64,000 bases of DNA from Allobrachymonas chironomi DSM 19884 (GTDB lineage Bacteria; Pseudomonadota; Gammaproteobacteria; Burkholderiales; Burkholderiaceae_C), in assembly GCF_000374625.1 (NCBI RefSeq), contig NZ_KB894766.1:1-64000 (forward strand), given 5' to 3'. A program made the translations under genes and the position numbers. This document shows positions 17,664-27,553 of the stretch, one piece after another. Each line of letters begins with the position of its first letter. The first letter of the stretch is position 1. The notes under the pieces were generated by a model, which was not told the DNA's origin, did no database searches, and was given only the letters and a program-made list of their open reading frames with translations.

Positions 17664-18842
17664 TCACATCAGCACCTGCCGGCCGGTCAGACGCACATGC
17701 TCGCGCAGCGCGAAGCGGTCCGTCATGCCGGCAATATAGTCGGCCACGGCACGCTCGGTATCGGCACGCGTGGCGAAATCGGGTTTCATCTGCTGCGGCT
17801 GCTGCAGGTAGATGGCAAACAGATCACGCACCACCTGCTGCGCCAGCTCCATGGTCTGCATCACCTGCGGATGGCGGTACAGCGCCTTCAGCAACAGCTG
17901 CTTGAGCTGCAGCGATTCGGCCCGCATGGCGGCACTGAAGCTCACCAGCGGCGGGCACTGCCGCACCTCGTCCACGCTCTGCGGTTGCTGCTGCTCCAGC
18001 GCCGCGCGCGTTGCCGCGATCACGTCGTAGACCTGCTCGCTCAGCATGCGGCGAATGGTTTCGTAAATCACGCGCCGGCCGGTCAGCTGCGGCCAGTCGC
18101 GCAGTGTGCCGGCATGGTGGCGCGCCACCAGCGGCACGCTCAGCACCTGCTCCCACTGCAGCAGACCGGAGCGCAGGCCATCATCGATATCGTGTGCGTT
18201 ATAGGCAATCTCGTCGGCGATATTGCACAGCTGCGCCTCCAGGCTGGGCTGCTGCCCGAGCAGAAAGCGCCGGCCGACACCGCCCGGCTCCTGCTGCTCC
18301 AGCCAGTGGGCGTTGCGCGCCGAGCAGTGCTTGAGAATGCCTTCGCGCGTCTCGAAACACAGGTTCAGGCCATCAAACGCCGGATAGCGCTGCTCCAGCA
18401 CATCCACCACACGCAGGCTCTGCAGGTTGTGCTCGAAGCCGCCGTGCTCCTGCATGCAGCCGTTGAGCGCATCCTGCCCGGCATGGCCGAACGGCGTGTG
18501 GCCCAGATCGTGTGCCAGCGCAATCGCTTCCACCAGATCCTCATCCAGCCCCAGCGCACGCGCCACGCTGCAGCCGAGCTGTGCCACCTCCAGCGAATGC
18601 GTCAGCCGGGTGCGGTACAAATCGCCCTCGTGGTTCAGGAACACCTGCGTCTTGTAGACCAGCCGACGGAACGCCGAGCTGTGCACGATGCGATCACGGT
18701 CGCGCTGAAACGATCCGCGCGTGGGGGCATCCGCCTCCGGATGACGCCGACCGCGCGACTGCCAGGGCAAGGCGGCCCAGGCGGCGTGGCTGTGCTGGCC
18801 GCTGTCCGGAACGCCTGGCAGCGGTGCGCTGTAGATCGCCAT
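17664..18842 (-). CDS. dgt: Deoxyguanosinetriphosphate triphosphohydrolase (dNTPase)
   Basis: Cleaves dGTP and other dNTPs to nucleoside and triphosphate, adjusting the DNA precursor pool. The 392-residue HD-domain protein shows the metal ligands in TRLTHSLEVAQLG (first His), HDLGHTPFGHAG (His-Asp pair) and a later YNAHDIDDG. The shorter length and motif spacing fit the type-2 bacterial dGTPase-like proteins rather than the 505-residue E. coli enzyme. It starts 1 nt after the aroB stop, so it is probably translated with aroB. Confidence 0.93.
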   Translation of the reverse strand: MAIYSAPLPGVPDSGQHSHAAWAALPWQSRGRRHPEADAPTRGSFQRDRDRIVHSSAFRRLVYKTQVFLNHEGDLYRTRLTHSLEVAQLGCSVARALGLDEDLVEAIALAHDLGHTPFGHAGQDALNGCMQEHGGFEHNLQSLRVVDVLEQRYPAFDGLNLCFETREGILKHCSARNAHWLEQQEPGGVGRRFLLGQQPSLEAQLCNIADEIAYNAHDIDDGLRSGLLQWEQVLSVPLVARHHAGTLRDWPQLTGRRVIYETIRRMLSEQVYDVIAATRAALEQQQPQSVDEVRQCPPLVSFSAAMRAESLQLKQLLLKALYRHPQVMQTMELAQQVVRDLFAIYLQQPQQMKPDFATRADTERAVADYIAGMTDRFALREHVRLTGRQVLM

Positions 18843-18843
18843 C

Positions 18844-20019
18844 TCAGCCCTGGCTGCAGGCGGTGATCACCTCGGCCACCAGACTGTCCGGGGCCCTGGC
18901 CAGCGCCGCTTCGCCCGCTTGTGCAATCACCACGAAGCGGATCTCGCCGGCTTCGGCCTTCTTGTCCACGCGCATGTGGTGCAGCCATTCTTCCACATTG
19001 GCCGCATCGTCTGCGGCCAGGCGCGGTGCCACCACCGGCAGGCCGGCGCGCTGCACCAGCGCGCGCACCCGTTGCACGAAAGCGCCATCGACCAGTTCGA
19101 GCCGCGCCGACAGCTCGGACGCCATCACCATGCCGCAACCAACCGCCTCGCCATGCAGCCAGCTGCCGAAGCCCAGACCGGCCTCGATCGCGTGACCAAA
19201 GGTATGACCATAGTTGAGGATGGCGCGCATGCCACTTTCCTGCTCGTCCTGTCCCACCACCCAGGCCTTGATCTGGCAGCTGCGGCGCACCGCCACCGCC
19301 AGTGCCTGCGGATCACGCGCACGCAGGGCATCGACATGCTGTTCCAGCCAGTCAAAAAAGCCCATATCGGCAATCGGACCGTACTTGATGACCTCGGCCA
19401 GACCGGCGCTGAGTTCGCGATCCGGCAGCGTGGCAAAGGTATCCATGTCACAGACCACGCGGCGCGGCTGGTAGAAGGCCCCGATCATGTTCTTGCCCAG
19501 CGGGTGGTTGATCGCGGTCTTGCCACCCACCGAGGAATCCACCTGCGCCAGCAGCGTCGTCGGCACCTGCACGAAAGGCACGCCGCGCATGTAGCAGGCG
19601 GCGGCAAAGCCGGTCATGTCGCCGATCACGCCACCACCGAGCGCGTACAGCACGGTCTTGCGGTCGCACTGCCGGCCCAGCAGGCCATCAAAAATCAGAT
19701 TCAGCGATTCCCAGGTCTTGTACTCCTCGCCGTCGGGCAAGGCCACCACATGCACCTGGGGGTAAAGCGGCTGCAAGGCCTGCTGCAGCTGCGCTGCGTA
19801 AAGCGGCTGCACCGTGGTGTTGGTCACGATCACGGCACTGCGCGCAGCCGGCAGACCCTGCCAGCTGCTCCCCTGCGCCAGCAGACCACTGCCGATATGG
19901 ATGTCGTAGCTGCGCGTATCCAGCGCAATGGACACACGCTCCTCGCCGTCCGCCGGCACGGCGTCAAACGGAACCAGGGGAGCGGTGATATCGAATCGGG
20001 TCAGGGCAGTGGCATTCAT
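18844..20019 (-). CDS. aroB: 3-dehydroquinate synthase
   Basis: Second step of the shikimate pathway: DAHP to 3-dehydroquinate, NAD- and Zn-dependent, cytosolic. The 391-residue protein has [13 protein letters not shown] (nucleotide region), [37 protein letters not shown], the metal ligand region in LAEVIKYG, and [14 protein letters not shown] 20019 (MNATAL) fits the family; the frame runs up to 20169 without support. It follows aroK after 73 nt, the standard aroKB pair. Confidence 0.96.
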   Translation of the reverse strand: MNATALTRFDITAPLVPFDAVPADGEERVSIALDTRSYDIHIGSGLLAQGSSWQGLPAARSAVIVTNTTVQPLYAAQLQQALQPLYPQVHVVALPDGEEYKTWESLNLIFDGLLGRQCDRKTVLYALGGGVIGDMTGFAAACYMRGVPFVQVPTTLLAQVDSSVGGKTAINHPLGKNMIGAFYQPRRVVCDMDTFATLPDRELSAGLAEVIKYGPIADMGFFDWLEQHVDALRARDPQALAVAVRRSCQIKAWVVGQDEQESGMRAILNYGHTFGHAIEAGLGFGSWLHGEAVGCGMVMASELSARLELVDGAFVQRVRALVQRAGLPVVAPRLAADDAANVEEWLHHMRVDKKAEAGEIRFVVIAQAGEAALARAPDSLVAEVITACSQG

Positions 20020-20092
20020 GTCCGTATTGTCGCCCAAGTCGGAAAACTGCATGGCCTGCAGGCCCGCTTGCCGACTCCCGCCAGCAGCGCCA

Positions 20093-20650
20093 TCAGGAGC
20101 CCGGATGTTTCCTGGCCGGACGCTGTGGCGACGGCTGCACCAGCCCGGCCATCTCCAGCTGCATGGCAATATGGCTGACCAGCACCTGGATCGAGGAACG
20201 GCCGGTATCGATCACGTAGTGCGCGGCTTTCAGGTAAAGCGGATCACGCGTCTGAAACAGCTCCTGCAGCTTCTGCCGCGGGTCCGCCACCTGCAGCAGC
20301 GGACGCTTGGTGTCATGGCGCAGGCGACGGTAGATTTCCTCGGGCGAGGCACGCAGGTAGAGCACCGTGCCGTGCTGGCGCAGGATCTCGCGGTTTTCCT
20401 CGCGCAGCAGCGCACCGCCGCCGGTGGACAGCACGATCTGCTCGCCGCTTTCGGCCACGCGGCGCAGCAGCGCCGTTTCCAGATCGCGGAAGGCCTGCTC
20501 GCCCTGCGTCTCGAAGTATTCCCGGATGCTCATGCCGATCTGCTGCTCGATTTCATGGTCGCTGTCCACGAAGGGCAAGCCGAAACGGCGCGCCACCTGG
20601 CGCCCTGCCGACGATTTGCCCGAGCCGGGCATGCCTACCAATACGATCAC
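20093..20650 (-). CDS. aroK: Shikimate kinase
   Basis: Phosphorylates shikimate with ATP. The 185-residue P-loop kinase has GMPGSGKSS (Walker A, residues 6-14), the shikimate-binding DSD motif (VDSDHEIE), FRDLE, and [13 protein letters not shown]. The start is GTG (20650) about 9 nt after AGGAGA. It sits immediately after pilQ and before aroB, the usual Burkholderiales order pilMNOPQ-aroKB, and is probably on the same transcript. Confidence 0.96.
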   Translation of the reverse strand: MIVLVGMPGSGKSSAGRQVARRFGLPFVDSDHEIEQQIGMSIREYFETQGEQAFRDLETALLRRVAESGEQIVLSTGGGALLREENREILRQHGTVLYLRASPEEIYRRLRHDTKRPLLQVADPRQKLQELFQTRDPLYLKAAHYVIDTGRSSIQVLVSHIAMQLEMAGLVQPSPQRPARKHPGS

Positions 20651-20669
20651 CTTGCTGTCTCCTGTGTGC

Positions 20670-22223
20670 TCAGCGCAGGGCCATGCGCCGGCTTTCCACG
20701 ATTGTAGGCGTGATGAAGACCAGCATCTCCTTCTTTTCCGTCACCTGGCTGCGCGAGCGGAACAGCCCTCCCAGCCAGGGAATATCGCCCAGCAGCGGTA
20801 CTCTGGTCACGTCCTCGCGCTCGCTGATCTCGAAAATCCCGCCAATCACCAGCGTGCCGCCGTTTTCCACCTCCACCTGGGTCTGGATGTGCTTGGTATC
20901 AACGGCAAAGCCATTCAGCGTGGTGCGCCCGACCGAATCCTTGTTCACATCCAGCTCCAGCGCAATCTGGCCCTCGGGCGTGATCTGCGGTGTCACCTCC
21001 AGCTTCAGATTGGCCTTGCGGAACGCCAGCGAAGTCGCCCCGCTGGCGGTGGCCACCTGGTAGGGCAGTTCGGTGCCCTGCTCGATCAGCGCCCGGGTCT
21101 GGTCCGCCGTAACCACACGCGGGCTGGACACCAACCGCCCCTTGCCATCGGCCTGCAGCGCCGAAATCTCCAGTGTCACCAAGCGCGAGGCACCGGCACT
21201 GAACAGCGACAGGCCCAGGGCTGCCGGCGCAAAGCCGTTCTGTCCCAGGGCTGGCAGCTGGTACAGCGGGGTGGCGGCCTGCCCCGGAGCCGCCGCCACG
21301 CCCAGCCGGTGGTCGTGGCCCAGCGCCATGCCCGACGGCCCGTTCGGCTGCCCCAGCACCGACAGCCGCGCGCCCAGGGACTGGCCCCAGTTCTCGCCGG
21401 CCTCGACGATGCGCGCCTCGATCATCACCTGCCGCACCGGAATATCCAGCCGCTGGATCAGATCCCCGATCTGTGCCTGCACCGCCGCCACATCCTGCAC
21501 CACCAGCTGGTTGGTGCGGGCATCGGCAAATGCCGAGCCACGTGCACTCAGCATACGCCCGGTCTGGGTACCACCACCATGCACCTGCTGCGCCAGATCG
21601 GTGGCACGCGCATAGCTGAGCCGGTAGCTGCGCGATTCGAGCACGCCATCGGCAGGTTCCGATTGCGCCTGCTGCTGCAGCGTCGTCAGCTCCTGCTGCG
21701 GCGCCACCCAGATCACCAGGCCATTGCGCTGCATCGCCAGCCCGCGCGTCTGCAGGATCACATCGAGCGCCTGCTCCCAGGGCACGTCCTTCAGGCGCAG
21801 GCTCATGCGCCCCTGCACGCTATCAGCCGCGACGATATTGATGCCGGTGAAGTCGGCCAGCACCTGCAGCAGCGCCCGCACCTCGATGTCCTGGAACTGC
21901 AGCGACAGGCGCTTGCCGCGATAGCGCACCGGGTTGCGTGGCGTGGGCGATCCCGGCTGCGCGTAGCGGGTTGCCTCGGCAGGTGCCTGCACCGCGGCCG
22001 GCTTCAGCACATCGGCAGCGGCCGCCACGGGGGGCGTCGCGCTTCCCGCCACCACGGTAGCGAGTCGCTGCGGCGGCAGCACGGCATTTCCGGCGGTGCC
22101 TACCAGCGCCCCGGTCTGCGGCGGCGGCATGGCCGGGGCCGGTTGCAGCAGCTGTGCGCCACACCACACGGGCCACAGCAGCCCGGCCGGCAGCAAGCGT
22201 CGGATCAACCCATCGGCCTTCAT
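20670..22223 (-). CDS. pilQ: Type IV pilus secretin PilQ (short form)
   Basis: Forms the outer-membrane ring through which the pilus passes. After a signal sequence ending near VWCGAQ and a Pro/Ala-rich linker comes an STN-type domain (RLSLQFQDIEVRALLQVLADFTGINIV), a secretin N1 domain, and the C-terminal secretin domain (VPLLGDIPWLGGLFRSR, MLVFITPTIV). At 517 residues it is shorter than typical PilQ (about 700) and shows no AMIN domains. ATG 22223 overlaps the pilP stop as ATGA. As the last pil gene it depends on the pilM promoter. Confidence 0.93.
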   Translation of the reverse strand: MKADGLIRRLLPAGLLWPVWCGAQLLQPAPAMPPPQTGALVGTAGNAVLPPQRLATVVAGSATPPVAAAADVLKPAAVQAPAEATRYAQPGSPTPRNPVRYRGKRLSLQFQDIEVRALLQVLADFTGINIVAADSVQGRMSLRLKDVPWEQALDVILQTRGLAMQRNGLVIWVAPQQELTTLQQQAQSEPADGVLESRSYRLSYARATDLAQQVHGGGTQTGRMLSARGSAFADARTNQLVVQDVAAVQAQIGDLIQRLDIPVRQVMIEARIVEAGENWGQSLGARLSVLGQPNGPSGMALGHDHRLGVAAAPGQAATPLYQLPALGQNGFAPAALGLSLFSAGASRLVTLEISALQADGKGRLVSSPRVVTADQTRALIEQGTELPYQVATASGATSLAFRKANLKLEVTPQITPEGQIALELDVNKDSVGRTTLNGFAVDTKHIQTQVEVENGGTLVIGGIFEISEREDVTRVPLLGDIPWLGGLFRSRSQVTEKKEMLVFITPTIVESRRMALR

Positions 22224-22714
22224 GGCTGCTCCTGCTGCAGTGCCAGGCGCTGCACGCCCGCTCCGTCGGGCAGGCGCAACAGCAATTGCGTGTCATCCAT
22301 GGACAGCACCCTGGCCTGTTCAGCCCCAAGCGCCTCGCCGGCGCGCACCAGATGCAGCAGACTGCCGGCCTGCACCAGCGCCACCCGCCGCGAGTCCTGC
22401 TGCATCCAGCCCTGGTAACGCATCTGCTCCAGCGGCAGCGCCTGCGCATCGCCCGTGCTGGCCACGGCATGCCCCGACAGCGGCCGGAACGGATCACGCC
22501 CCACCGTCCCTCGCTCTGTTGCCGATGCCGATGCCGCCAGCTCGGCCTGCAGCAGCCCGGCATATTGCTGCGCCGGCTCCTGTAGCGCCAGGCCTTGCTG
22601 CGGCACCGCGGCACTGGCCGGCAACTGCGGCAATTCCCCTGCCACCGGCTCGCTGCACCCCTGCAGGCACAGCACCAGCAGCGCCCCGCCCCATCCTGTC
22701 TGACCCCTGTTCAT
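22220..22714 (-). CDS. pilP: Type IV pilus lipoprotein PilP
   Basis: Inner-membrane lipoprotein linking PilNO to the secretin. The 164-residue protein has a lipobox ending LCLQGC (Cys at about 20), a Pro/Gln-rich linker, RDPFRPL (the conserved PilP start of the folded part) and a beta-rich end (RYQGWMQQDSRRVALVQA, LVRAGEALG). ATG 22714 overlaps the pilO stop, and the stop overlaps pilQ as ATGA. The long alternative frame to 23068 is a pilO shadow. Confidence 0.92.
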   Translation of the reverse strand: MNRGQTGWGGALLVLCLQGCSEPVAGELPQLPASAAVPQQGLALQEPAQQYAGLLQAELAASASATERGTVGRDPFRPLSGHAVASTGDAQALPLEQMRYQGWMQQDSRRVALVQAGSLLHLVRAGEALGAEQARVLSMDDTQLLLRLPDGAGVQRLALQQEQP

Positions 22715-23367
22715 GCTGCCTCTCCCTGATTGCGCTTGCTCTTGCCGCGCTTGCCCTGTTGTTGTTCCTGCGGGCTGGCCAGCCGATAGCCCACCAGACG
22801 CAGCTTCAGCCGCAGTTCGCCTGTCGCCGTTCTGCTCCTGCCGGTTTCGGCTGCCAGCTGCCAGCGCCGCACCACCGTCACCGGCTCCAGTTGCGCCAGC
22901 GCAACGGCCAGTGCCTGCATCGCGGCGAAGCTGCCACTGCACTCCAGCTCCACTGGCTGCTCCATCAGCCCGCCTTCCAGCCGCTTCGGCTTCATCGGCT
23001 TGAAGCGTCGCAGCTGCAGTCCCGGCACGGCAAACTGCAAGCGCGCCTGCCAGACCGATTCCTGCCAATCCTGCGGCAGCTCACGCTGCAGCTGCTCCTG
23101 CAGGCCGGTCAGCTGCTGGCGGATGCGGACAACCTCCGGCTGACGCTGCAACTGGCGCTGCAAGCTCTCGCGCTGCTGCTGCAGGCTCAGCTGCTCTGCC
23201 ATGGCCAGCTGGCGCTGCTGCTCCAGCGGCTGCAACAACAGCAGCCAGCCCGCTCCCGCGGTCAACACCGCCGCCAGCAAGCAGGACAGCAGGCGCAGCT
23301 GCCAGGACCAGTCCTGCGGCGGGCGCGAGCGCCATCCACTCCAGTCGATCGCTGACAGGCGGCTCAT
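22711..23367 (-). CDS. pilO: Type IV pilus assembly protein PilO
   Basis: Inner-membrane partner of PilN in the pilus alignment subcomplex. The 218-residue protein has one transmembrane helix (about residues 25-43, LLSCLLAAVLTAGAGWLLLL), a long Gln/Leu/Arg-rich coiled coil (50-100), then a ferredoxin-like periplasmic domain with the FKPMKP segment typical of PilO. The C-terminal tail is basic (KRGKSKRNQ). Start and stop overlap pilN and pilP by 4 nt each. Confidence 0.9.
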   Translation of the reverse strand: MSRLSAIDWSGWRSRPPQDWSWQLRLLSCLLAAVLTAGAGWLLLLQPLEQQRQLAMAEQLSLQQQRESLQRQLQRQPEVVRIRQQLTGLQEQLQRELPQDWQESVWQARLQFAVPGLQLRRFKPMKPKRLEGGLMEQPVELECSGSFAAMQALAVALAQLEPVTVVRRWQLAAETGRSRTATGELRLKLRLVGYRLASPQEQQQGKRGKSKRNQGEAA

Positions 23368-23984
23368 GGCATGTCCTCCGTCGCAGCCGATGCCGATGAC
23401 GACGCCCCGGCCGGCATGGCCGGCAACGGACGCAAATCCGGCAGCATGCGCTGACCCCACTCCCAGCGCAGCAGCCAGGTTCCCTGCCCACCGGATCCTG
23501 GCGTCACGCCATGCTCCTGCTGCAACAGCCGTCCATCGAGCCCGGCCTCGGCCACCGCATCCCCGAGTGCCGGCAAGGCATCGGCACGGGCGGTTTCTCC
23601 CTGCAGGCTCCAGCCCGCCTCCTGCCATTCGAGTTGCCGCAGTTGCACGCCTTCCGGCATGCCGGTCGCCAGCCATTGCATCAGCAGCTGCGGCCATTCA
23701 CGCAAGGGCTGCAAGGCCTGCCGCCATTGCCATTGCTGTTGCAACTGGTGCAGCGCTGCTTCCTCGGTGTGCAACTGCTGCATCGCCTGCCGGGCCTGTT
23801 GCAGCTGCTGTCGTTCCTGCTCCGCGCGCGTCTGTTCGCGCTGCAAGGCCTGCTGCAAGCCGGTATACACCATGACATTCAGCGCCAGCCCGGACAGCAC
23901 GGCCAGCGCCAACCCCAGTTGCCAGAAGCGCAAGCGCCGTTGCCGTGCCTGCGCGCGCCAGGGCAGAAAGTTCAGGGCGTCCAT
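23364..23984 (-). CDS. pilN: Type IV pilus assembly protein PilN
   Basis: Binds cytoplasmic PilM through its N-terminus; here MDALNFLPWRAQARQRR closely fits the family's INLLPWR motif. One transmembrane helix (about 22-43) is followed by a Gln-rich coiled coil and a periplasmic ferredoxin-like fold; 206 residues in total. The start overlaps the pilM end by 13 nt. Codons are strongly Gln-rich through the pilN-pilO coiled coils. Confidence 0.92.
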   Translation of the reverse strand: MDALNFLPWRAQARQRRLRFWQLGLALAVLSGLALNVMVYTGLQQALQREQTRAEQERQQLQQARQAMQQLHTEEAALHQLQQQWQWRQALQPLREWPQLLMQWLATGMPEGVQLRQLEWQEAGWSLQGETARADALPALGDAVAEAGLDGRLLQQEHGVTPGSGGQGTWLLRWEWGQRMLPDLRPLPAMPAGASSSASAATEDMP

Positions 23985-24901
23985 GTCGGCTCCTGCTGCC
24001 AGGCCAGACCATAGGCCGTCAGCCAAGCGGGCGACAAACCGGCGGCCGGCTCCAGACAACGCCAGGCCCTGCCAGTCTGTGCCTGTAGCGATGACAGGAC
24101 ATGCTCCGCATCCACATCCGTACCCGCCACCCAGGCCTCGGCCGCCAGCAGCCAGCCTGGATCCGGCAAGGCCGACAACAAGGCCGGCACCAGATCCAGC
24201 CAGGCTCCGTCCGTACCTGCACGCTGCTGTGGCAGGCGCTGCTGCCACCAGGGCCGCCCCTGCTGCAACACCTGCAGCAGCAACTGGCCCGATCCCGCAT
24301 GCAACAGCAGCAACTGCAAGGCGGCCGGCTGTTGCCGCAGGCCATGTATCGCCGCCCGGTGCGCGGCATGCGAGGCGGCATCGACCGACAACAGTTGCAA
24401 TCCCGCCACACGTGCAGCCTGCTGCAGCTGTTCCAGCCGCTGCCGGTCTGCCGCCACCACCAGCACCTCCTGCCGCGTGGCACCAGCTTCGCCCGGCAGC
24501 AGCTGGAAGTCCAGCGCCGGCAGCTCCAGCTGATCCGCCCCGGCCTGGCGTTGCCATTCGGCCTGCACCAGCGCCTCCAGCTCGGAGGCGGACACGCCCG
24601 CCGGCAGGCGCAGCCAGCGCCGTTGCAACATCGATTCCGGCAATGCCGCACGCACACGGCGCGGCAACCCGTCCCCCTGCTGCCAGAGCTGCTGCAGGCA
24701 ATCTGCCAGTTGCTGCGCCCCGGCACTACCGGCCGGCATGGCTGTCAGCGGCCAGTCCAGCTGATGGTGCTGCACTGTCTGCCGGCCGGCAGCGGCCTGC
24801 ACCAGACGCAAGCCGGCATCGGACCAGTCCAGTCCGACATGGGCCTGTGCGCGCCGGAAACGGCCCGCCAGAGGCCGGGAGGAGAAAAAAGGATATCGCA
24901 T
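23972..24901 (-). CDS. pilM: Type IV pilus assembly ATPase-like protein PilM
   Basis: Actin-like cytoplasmic protein that anchors the PilNOP subcomplex. The 309-residue protein has HVGLDWSDAGLRLVQ, matching the family's GIDIS..KLVEL phosphate-1 motif, but otherwise diverges and is rich in Gln, Ala and Leu. First gene of pilMNOPQ. No ribosome site precedes ATG 24901; instead a tandem octamer lies only 2 nt upstream, so the message may be leaderless. Recognition rests partly on operon position. Confidence 0.85.
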   Translation of the reverse strand: MRYPFFSSRPLAGRFRRAQAHVGLDWSDAGLRLVQAAAGRQTVQHHQLDWPLTAMPAGSAGAQQLADCLQQLWQQGDGLPRRVRAALPESMLQRRWLRLPAGVSASELEALVQAEWQRQAGADQLELPALDFQLLPGEAGATRQEVLVVAADRQRLEQLQQAARVAGLQLLSVDAASHAAHRAAIHGLRQQPAALQLLLLHAGSGQLLLQVLQQGRPWWQQRLPQQRAGTDGAWLDLVPALLSALPDPGWLLAAEAWVAGTDVDAEHVLSSLQAQTGRAWRCLEPAAGLSPAWLTAYGLAWQQEPTWTP

Positions 24902-24903
24902 GA

Positions 24904-24919
24904 TTTAGTATTTTAGTAT
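24904..24919. repeat. Tandem 8-bp repeat at the pilM start
   Basis: TTTAGTAT occurs twice head to tail directly upstream of pilM, in otherwise GC-rich DNA. It may hold the pilM -10 region or a regulator site. Confidence 0.4.
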
Positions 24920-25093
24920 TAAATCGTGCGGTTTGCATCCAGACGATCCCGTTGCTGCCGCGCAGCCTTGTTACAGCCTTTGCACGCCCGGATCACCCCA
25001 CAAGCGCCGCCTTGATGCACAATGCGGGATGACTTTTTTGGGGCAAGGGGTGGTTGCGCCTGCAGCCGGCTCCTGCCCGTACCCGTGTCCGCC

Positions 25094-27508
25094 ATGAGCC
25101 CATCCAACGATTCTTCCCAGACCCCTGCCCAGCCGCCCCGGCAGAAACGCCACTGGCTGGTCCGCCTGTTCCTGTGGCTGATCGGCCTGCTGGCTGCCGG
25201 TGCCGCCACCGTGGCCCTGCTGGCCGCCGTGGCCCTGTCCGTCGCCTACCCCAACCTGCCGGATGTCTCCAGCCTGCAGAACTACCAGCCCAAGCTGCCG
25301 CTGCGCATCTACTCGTCCGAAGGCAATCTGATCAACGAATTCGGTGAAGAACGCCGCAGTTACGTGCCGTTCGACGAAATTCCGGCCATCATGAAGAACG
25401 CCGTGCTGGCGATCGAGGACGCCCGCTTCTACGAACACAACGGCATCGACTATGTCGGCGTGATGCGTGCCGGCCTGGCCAACTTCAGCAAGGCACGCAG
25501 TCAGGGCGCTTCCACCATCACCATGCAGGTGGCGCGCAACGTCTACCTCTCTTCCGAAAAGACCTTCACGCGCAAGATCTACGAGATGATGCTGGCGTTC
25601 AAGCTGGAGCGCAATCTCAGCAAGGACCAGATCCTCGAGATCTACATGAACCAGATCTTCCTGGGCAACCGCGCCTACGGCTTTGCTGCCGCTTCCGAAG
25701 CCTACTTCGGCAAGCCGCTGCAGCAGATCAACCTGGCCGAAGCCGCCATGCTGGCCGGCCTGCCCAAGGCCCCCTCGCTCTACAACCCGATCGTGAACCC
25801 GAGCCGGGCCCGCGTGCGCCAGCTCTACATCCTGGACCGCATGGTCGAGACCGGCTTCATCACGCAGCAACAGGCTGACGAAGCCAAAAACACCGAACTC
25901 GTGCTGCAGCGCGCCACCTACGGTGACAACGTGCACGCCGAATACGTGGGGGAAATGGTGCGCCAGCTGATTTATGACCAGTACGGTGCCGATACCTACA
26001 CGCGCGGCCTGAACGTTTACACCACCATCTCCACCGAAGAGCAGCACGCCGCCTACAAGGCGGTGCGCACCGGCATCCTGAACTACGATACAGGCCGCAG
26101 CTACCGCGGCCCCGAGCACTTCATCACCCTGCCGACCGATCCGGACCTGCTCGAGGAAGCGATTTCCGATGCGCTGATCGAATACCCGGATGCCGGTGAA
26201 ATGAAGGCCGCCGTCGTCACCGAGGCCTCGCCCCGCAAGGTCGTGGTACGCCGCAGCGACAACGATCCCATCAGCATCACCGGCAACGGCCTGCGCTTCG
26301 TCAGCTTCTCGCTGTCGAACAAGGCCAACGACAAGCAGAAGATCCGCCCCGGTGCCATCGTGCGCGTGGTCGAGAACAAGGGCAGCTGGACCATCCGCCA
26401 ACTGCCTGAAGTGGAAGCCGCGCTGGTGTCCCTGGATCCGCAAAGCGGTGCCATCAAGGCCCTGGTCGGCGGTTTCGACTTCAACAAGAGCAAGTTCAAC
26501 CACGTGACGCAGGCCTTCCGCCAGCCGGGCTCCAGCTTCAAGCCCTTCATCTACTCGGCCGGTCTGGAAGAAGGCATCATGCCGAGCACCGTGGTGAGCG
26601 ACTCCGAGCTGGTGTTCGATTCCAGCGTCACCGGTGGCAAGCCCTGGTCGCCGAAAAACTATGATGGCCGCTTCGGCCCGCCGCTGACGGTACGCCAGGC
26701 CCTGGCCAAGTCGCGCAACATGGTCTCGATCCGCATCCTGCAGTCGGTCGGCACCCAGAAGACCCAGGACTGGGTGGGCCGCTTCGGCTTCCCGGCAGAC
26801 CGCACACCGCCCTATCTGACGATGGCGCTCGGCGCCAACTCCACCACACCGCTGGAAATGGCGGTCGGCATGTCGGTGTTCGCCAATGGCGGTCATGGTG
26901 TCAGCCCCTACGTGATCTCGATGATCAAGGACCAGCGCGGCAACGTGCTGTCCGAGGTGCAGCCGGCCGAGCTGACCGAGCAGCGCCGCGTGATCCCGGC
27001 GCGCAACGCCTTCATCATGAACAGCCTGCTGAACGAGGTCACCACCACCGGTACCGCGGCCAAGGCCAGTGGCCAGCTCGGCCGCCGTGACCTGTTCGGC
27101 AAGACCGGTACCACCAACGACTCCAAGGACGCCTGGTTCGCCGGCTACCAGCCGACCCGCACCGCCGTGGTCTGGATGGGCTTCGACAACCCGCGCAACC
27201 TGGGCGACCGCGAAACCGGTGGCGGCCTGAGCCTGCCGATCTGGATCGATTACATGAAGGTCGCACTCAAGGGCGTGCCGCTGGCCAAGGCGCCCAACCC
27301 GCCGGAAGGCGTGACGCGCCAGGGCGACTGGGTCTACACCGAATATGCCGGTGGTCGCGGCATTGCACGCATTGGCGTGGCCAGCAACTACAGCGCGGCA
27401 CCGGCAGCACGCAGGAACGGCGGCAGTCCCAGTGGCGGCAGCGACAGCGCTCCGCCACCTGCCGACAATGTCGGCGCACACTCCACCGATCCGTTCGGCG
27501 GCAACTAA
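25094..27508 (+). CDS. mrcA: Penicillin-binding protein 1A (bifunctional)
   Basis: Polymerises and cross-links peptidoglycan at the inner membrane. The 804-residue protein has a cytoplasmic tail, one membrane helix (about 22-50), a GT51 glycosyltransferase domain with catalytic Glu108 (AIEDARFYEHNG) and GASTITMQ, an OB-like insert, and a transpeptidase domain with SSFK (Ser480), SRN (541-543) and KTGT (671-674). The Pro/Gly/Ser-rich tail is flexible. ATG 25094 is chosen; ATG 25022 would add a Gly/Cys-rich leader. Divergent from pilM, as in many Burkholderiales. Confidence 0.97.
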   Translation: MSPSNDSSQTPAQPPRQKRHWLVRLFLWLIGLLAAGAATVALLAAVALSVAYPNLPDVSSLQNYQPKLPLRIYSSEGNLINEFGEERRSYVPFDEIPAIMKNAVLAIEDARFYEHNGIDYVGVMRAGLANFSKARSQGASTITMQVARNVYLSSEKTFTRKIYEMMLAFKLERNLSKDQILEIYMNQIFLGNRAYGFAAASEAYFGKPLQQINLAEAAMLAGLPKAPSLYNPIVNPSRARVRQLYILDRMVETGFITQQQADEAKNTELVLQRATYGDNVHAEYVGEMVRQLIYDQYGADTYTRGLNVYTTISTEEQHAAYKAVRTGILNYDTGRSYRGPEHFITLPTDPDLLEEAISDALIEYPDAGEMKAAVVTEASPRKVVVRRSDNDPISITGNGLRFVSFSLSNKANDKQKIRPGAIVRVVENKGSWTIRQLPEVEAALVSLDPQSGAIKALVGGFDFNKSKFNHVTQAFRQPGSSFKPFIYSAGLEEGIMPSTVVSDSELVFDSSVTGGKPWSPKNYDGRFGPPLTVRQALAKSRNMVSIRILQSVGTQKTQDWVGRFGFPADRTPPYLTMALGANSTTPLEMAVGMSVFANGGHGVSPYVISMIKDQRGNVLSEVQPAELTEQRRVIPARNAFIMNSLLNEVTTTGTAAKASGQLGRRDLFGKTGTTNDSKDAWFAGYQPTRTAVVWMGFDNPRNLGDRETGGGLSLPIWIDYMKVALKGVPLAKAPNPPEGVTRQGDWVYTEYAGGRGIARIGVASNYSAAPAARRNGGSPSGGSDSAPPPADNVGAHSTDPFGGN

Positions 27509-27553
27509 ACGTCATCAGCGGCAGGCATCCCCTGCCGCTGCCGGTTTTCAGGG

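Noticed and set aside
24971-27481. Antisense open frame of 836 codons opposite the PBP1A gene
   Set aside because: Same shadow effect; the plus strand has all GT51 and transpeptidase motifs.
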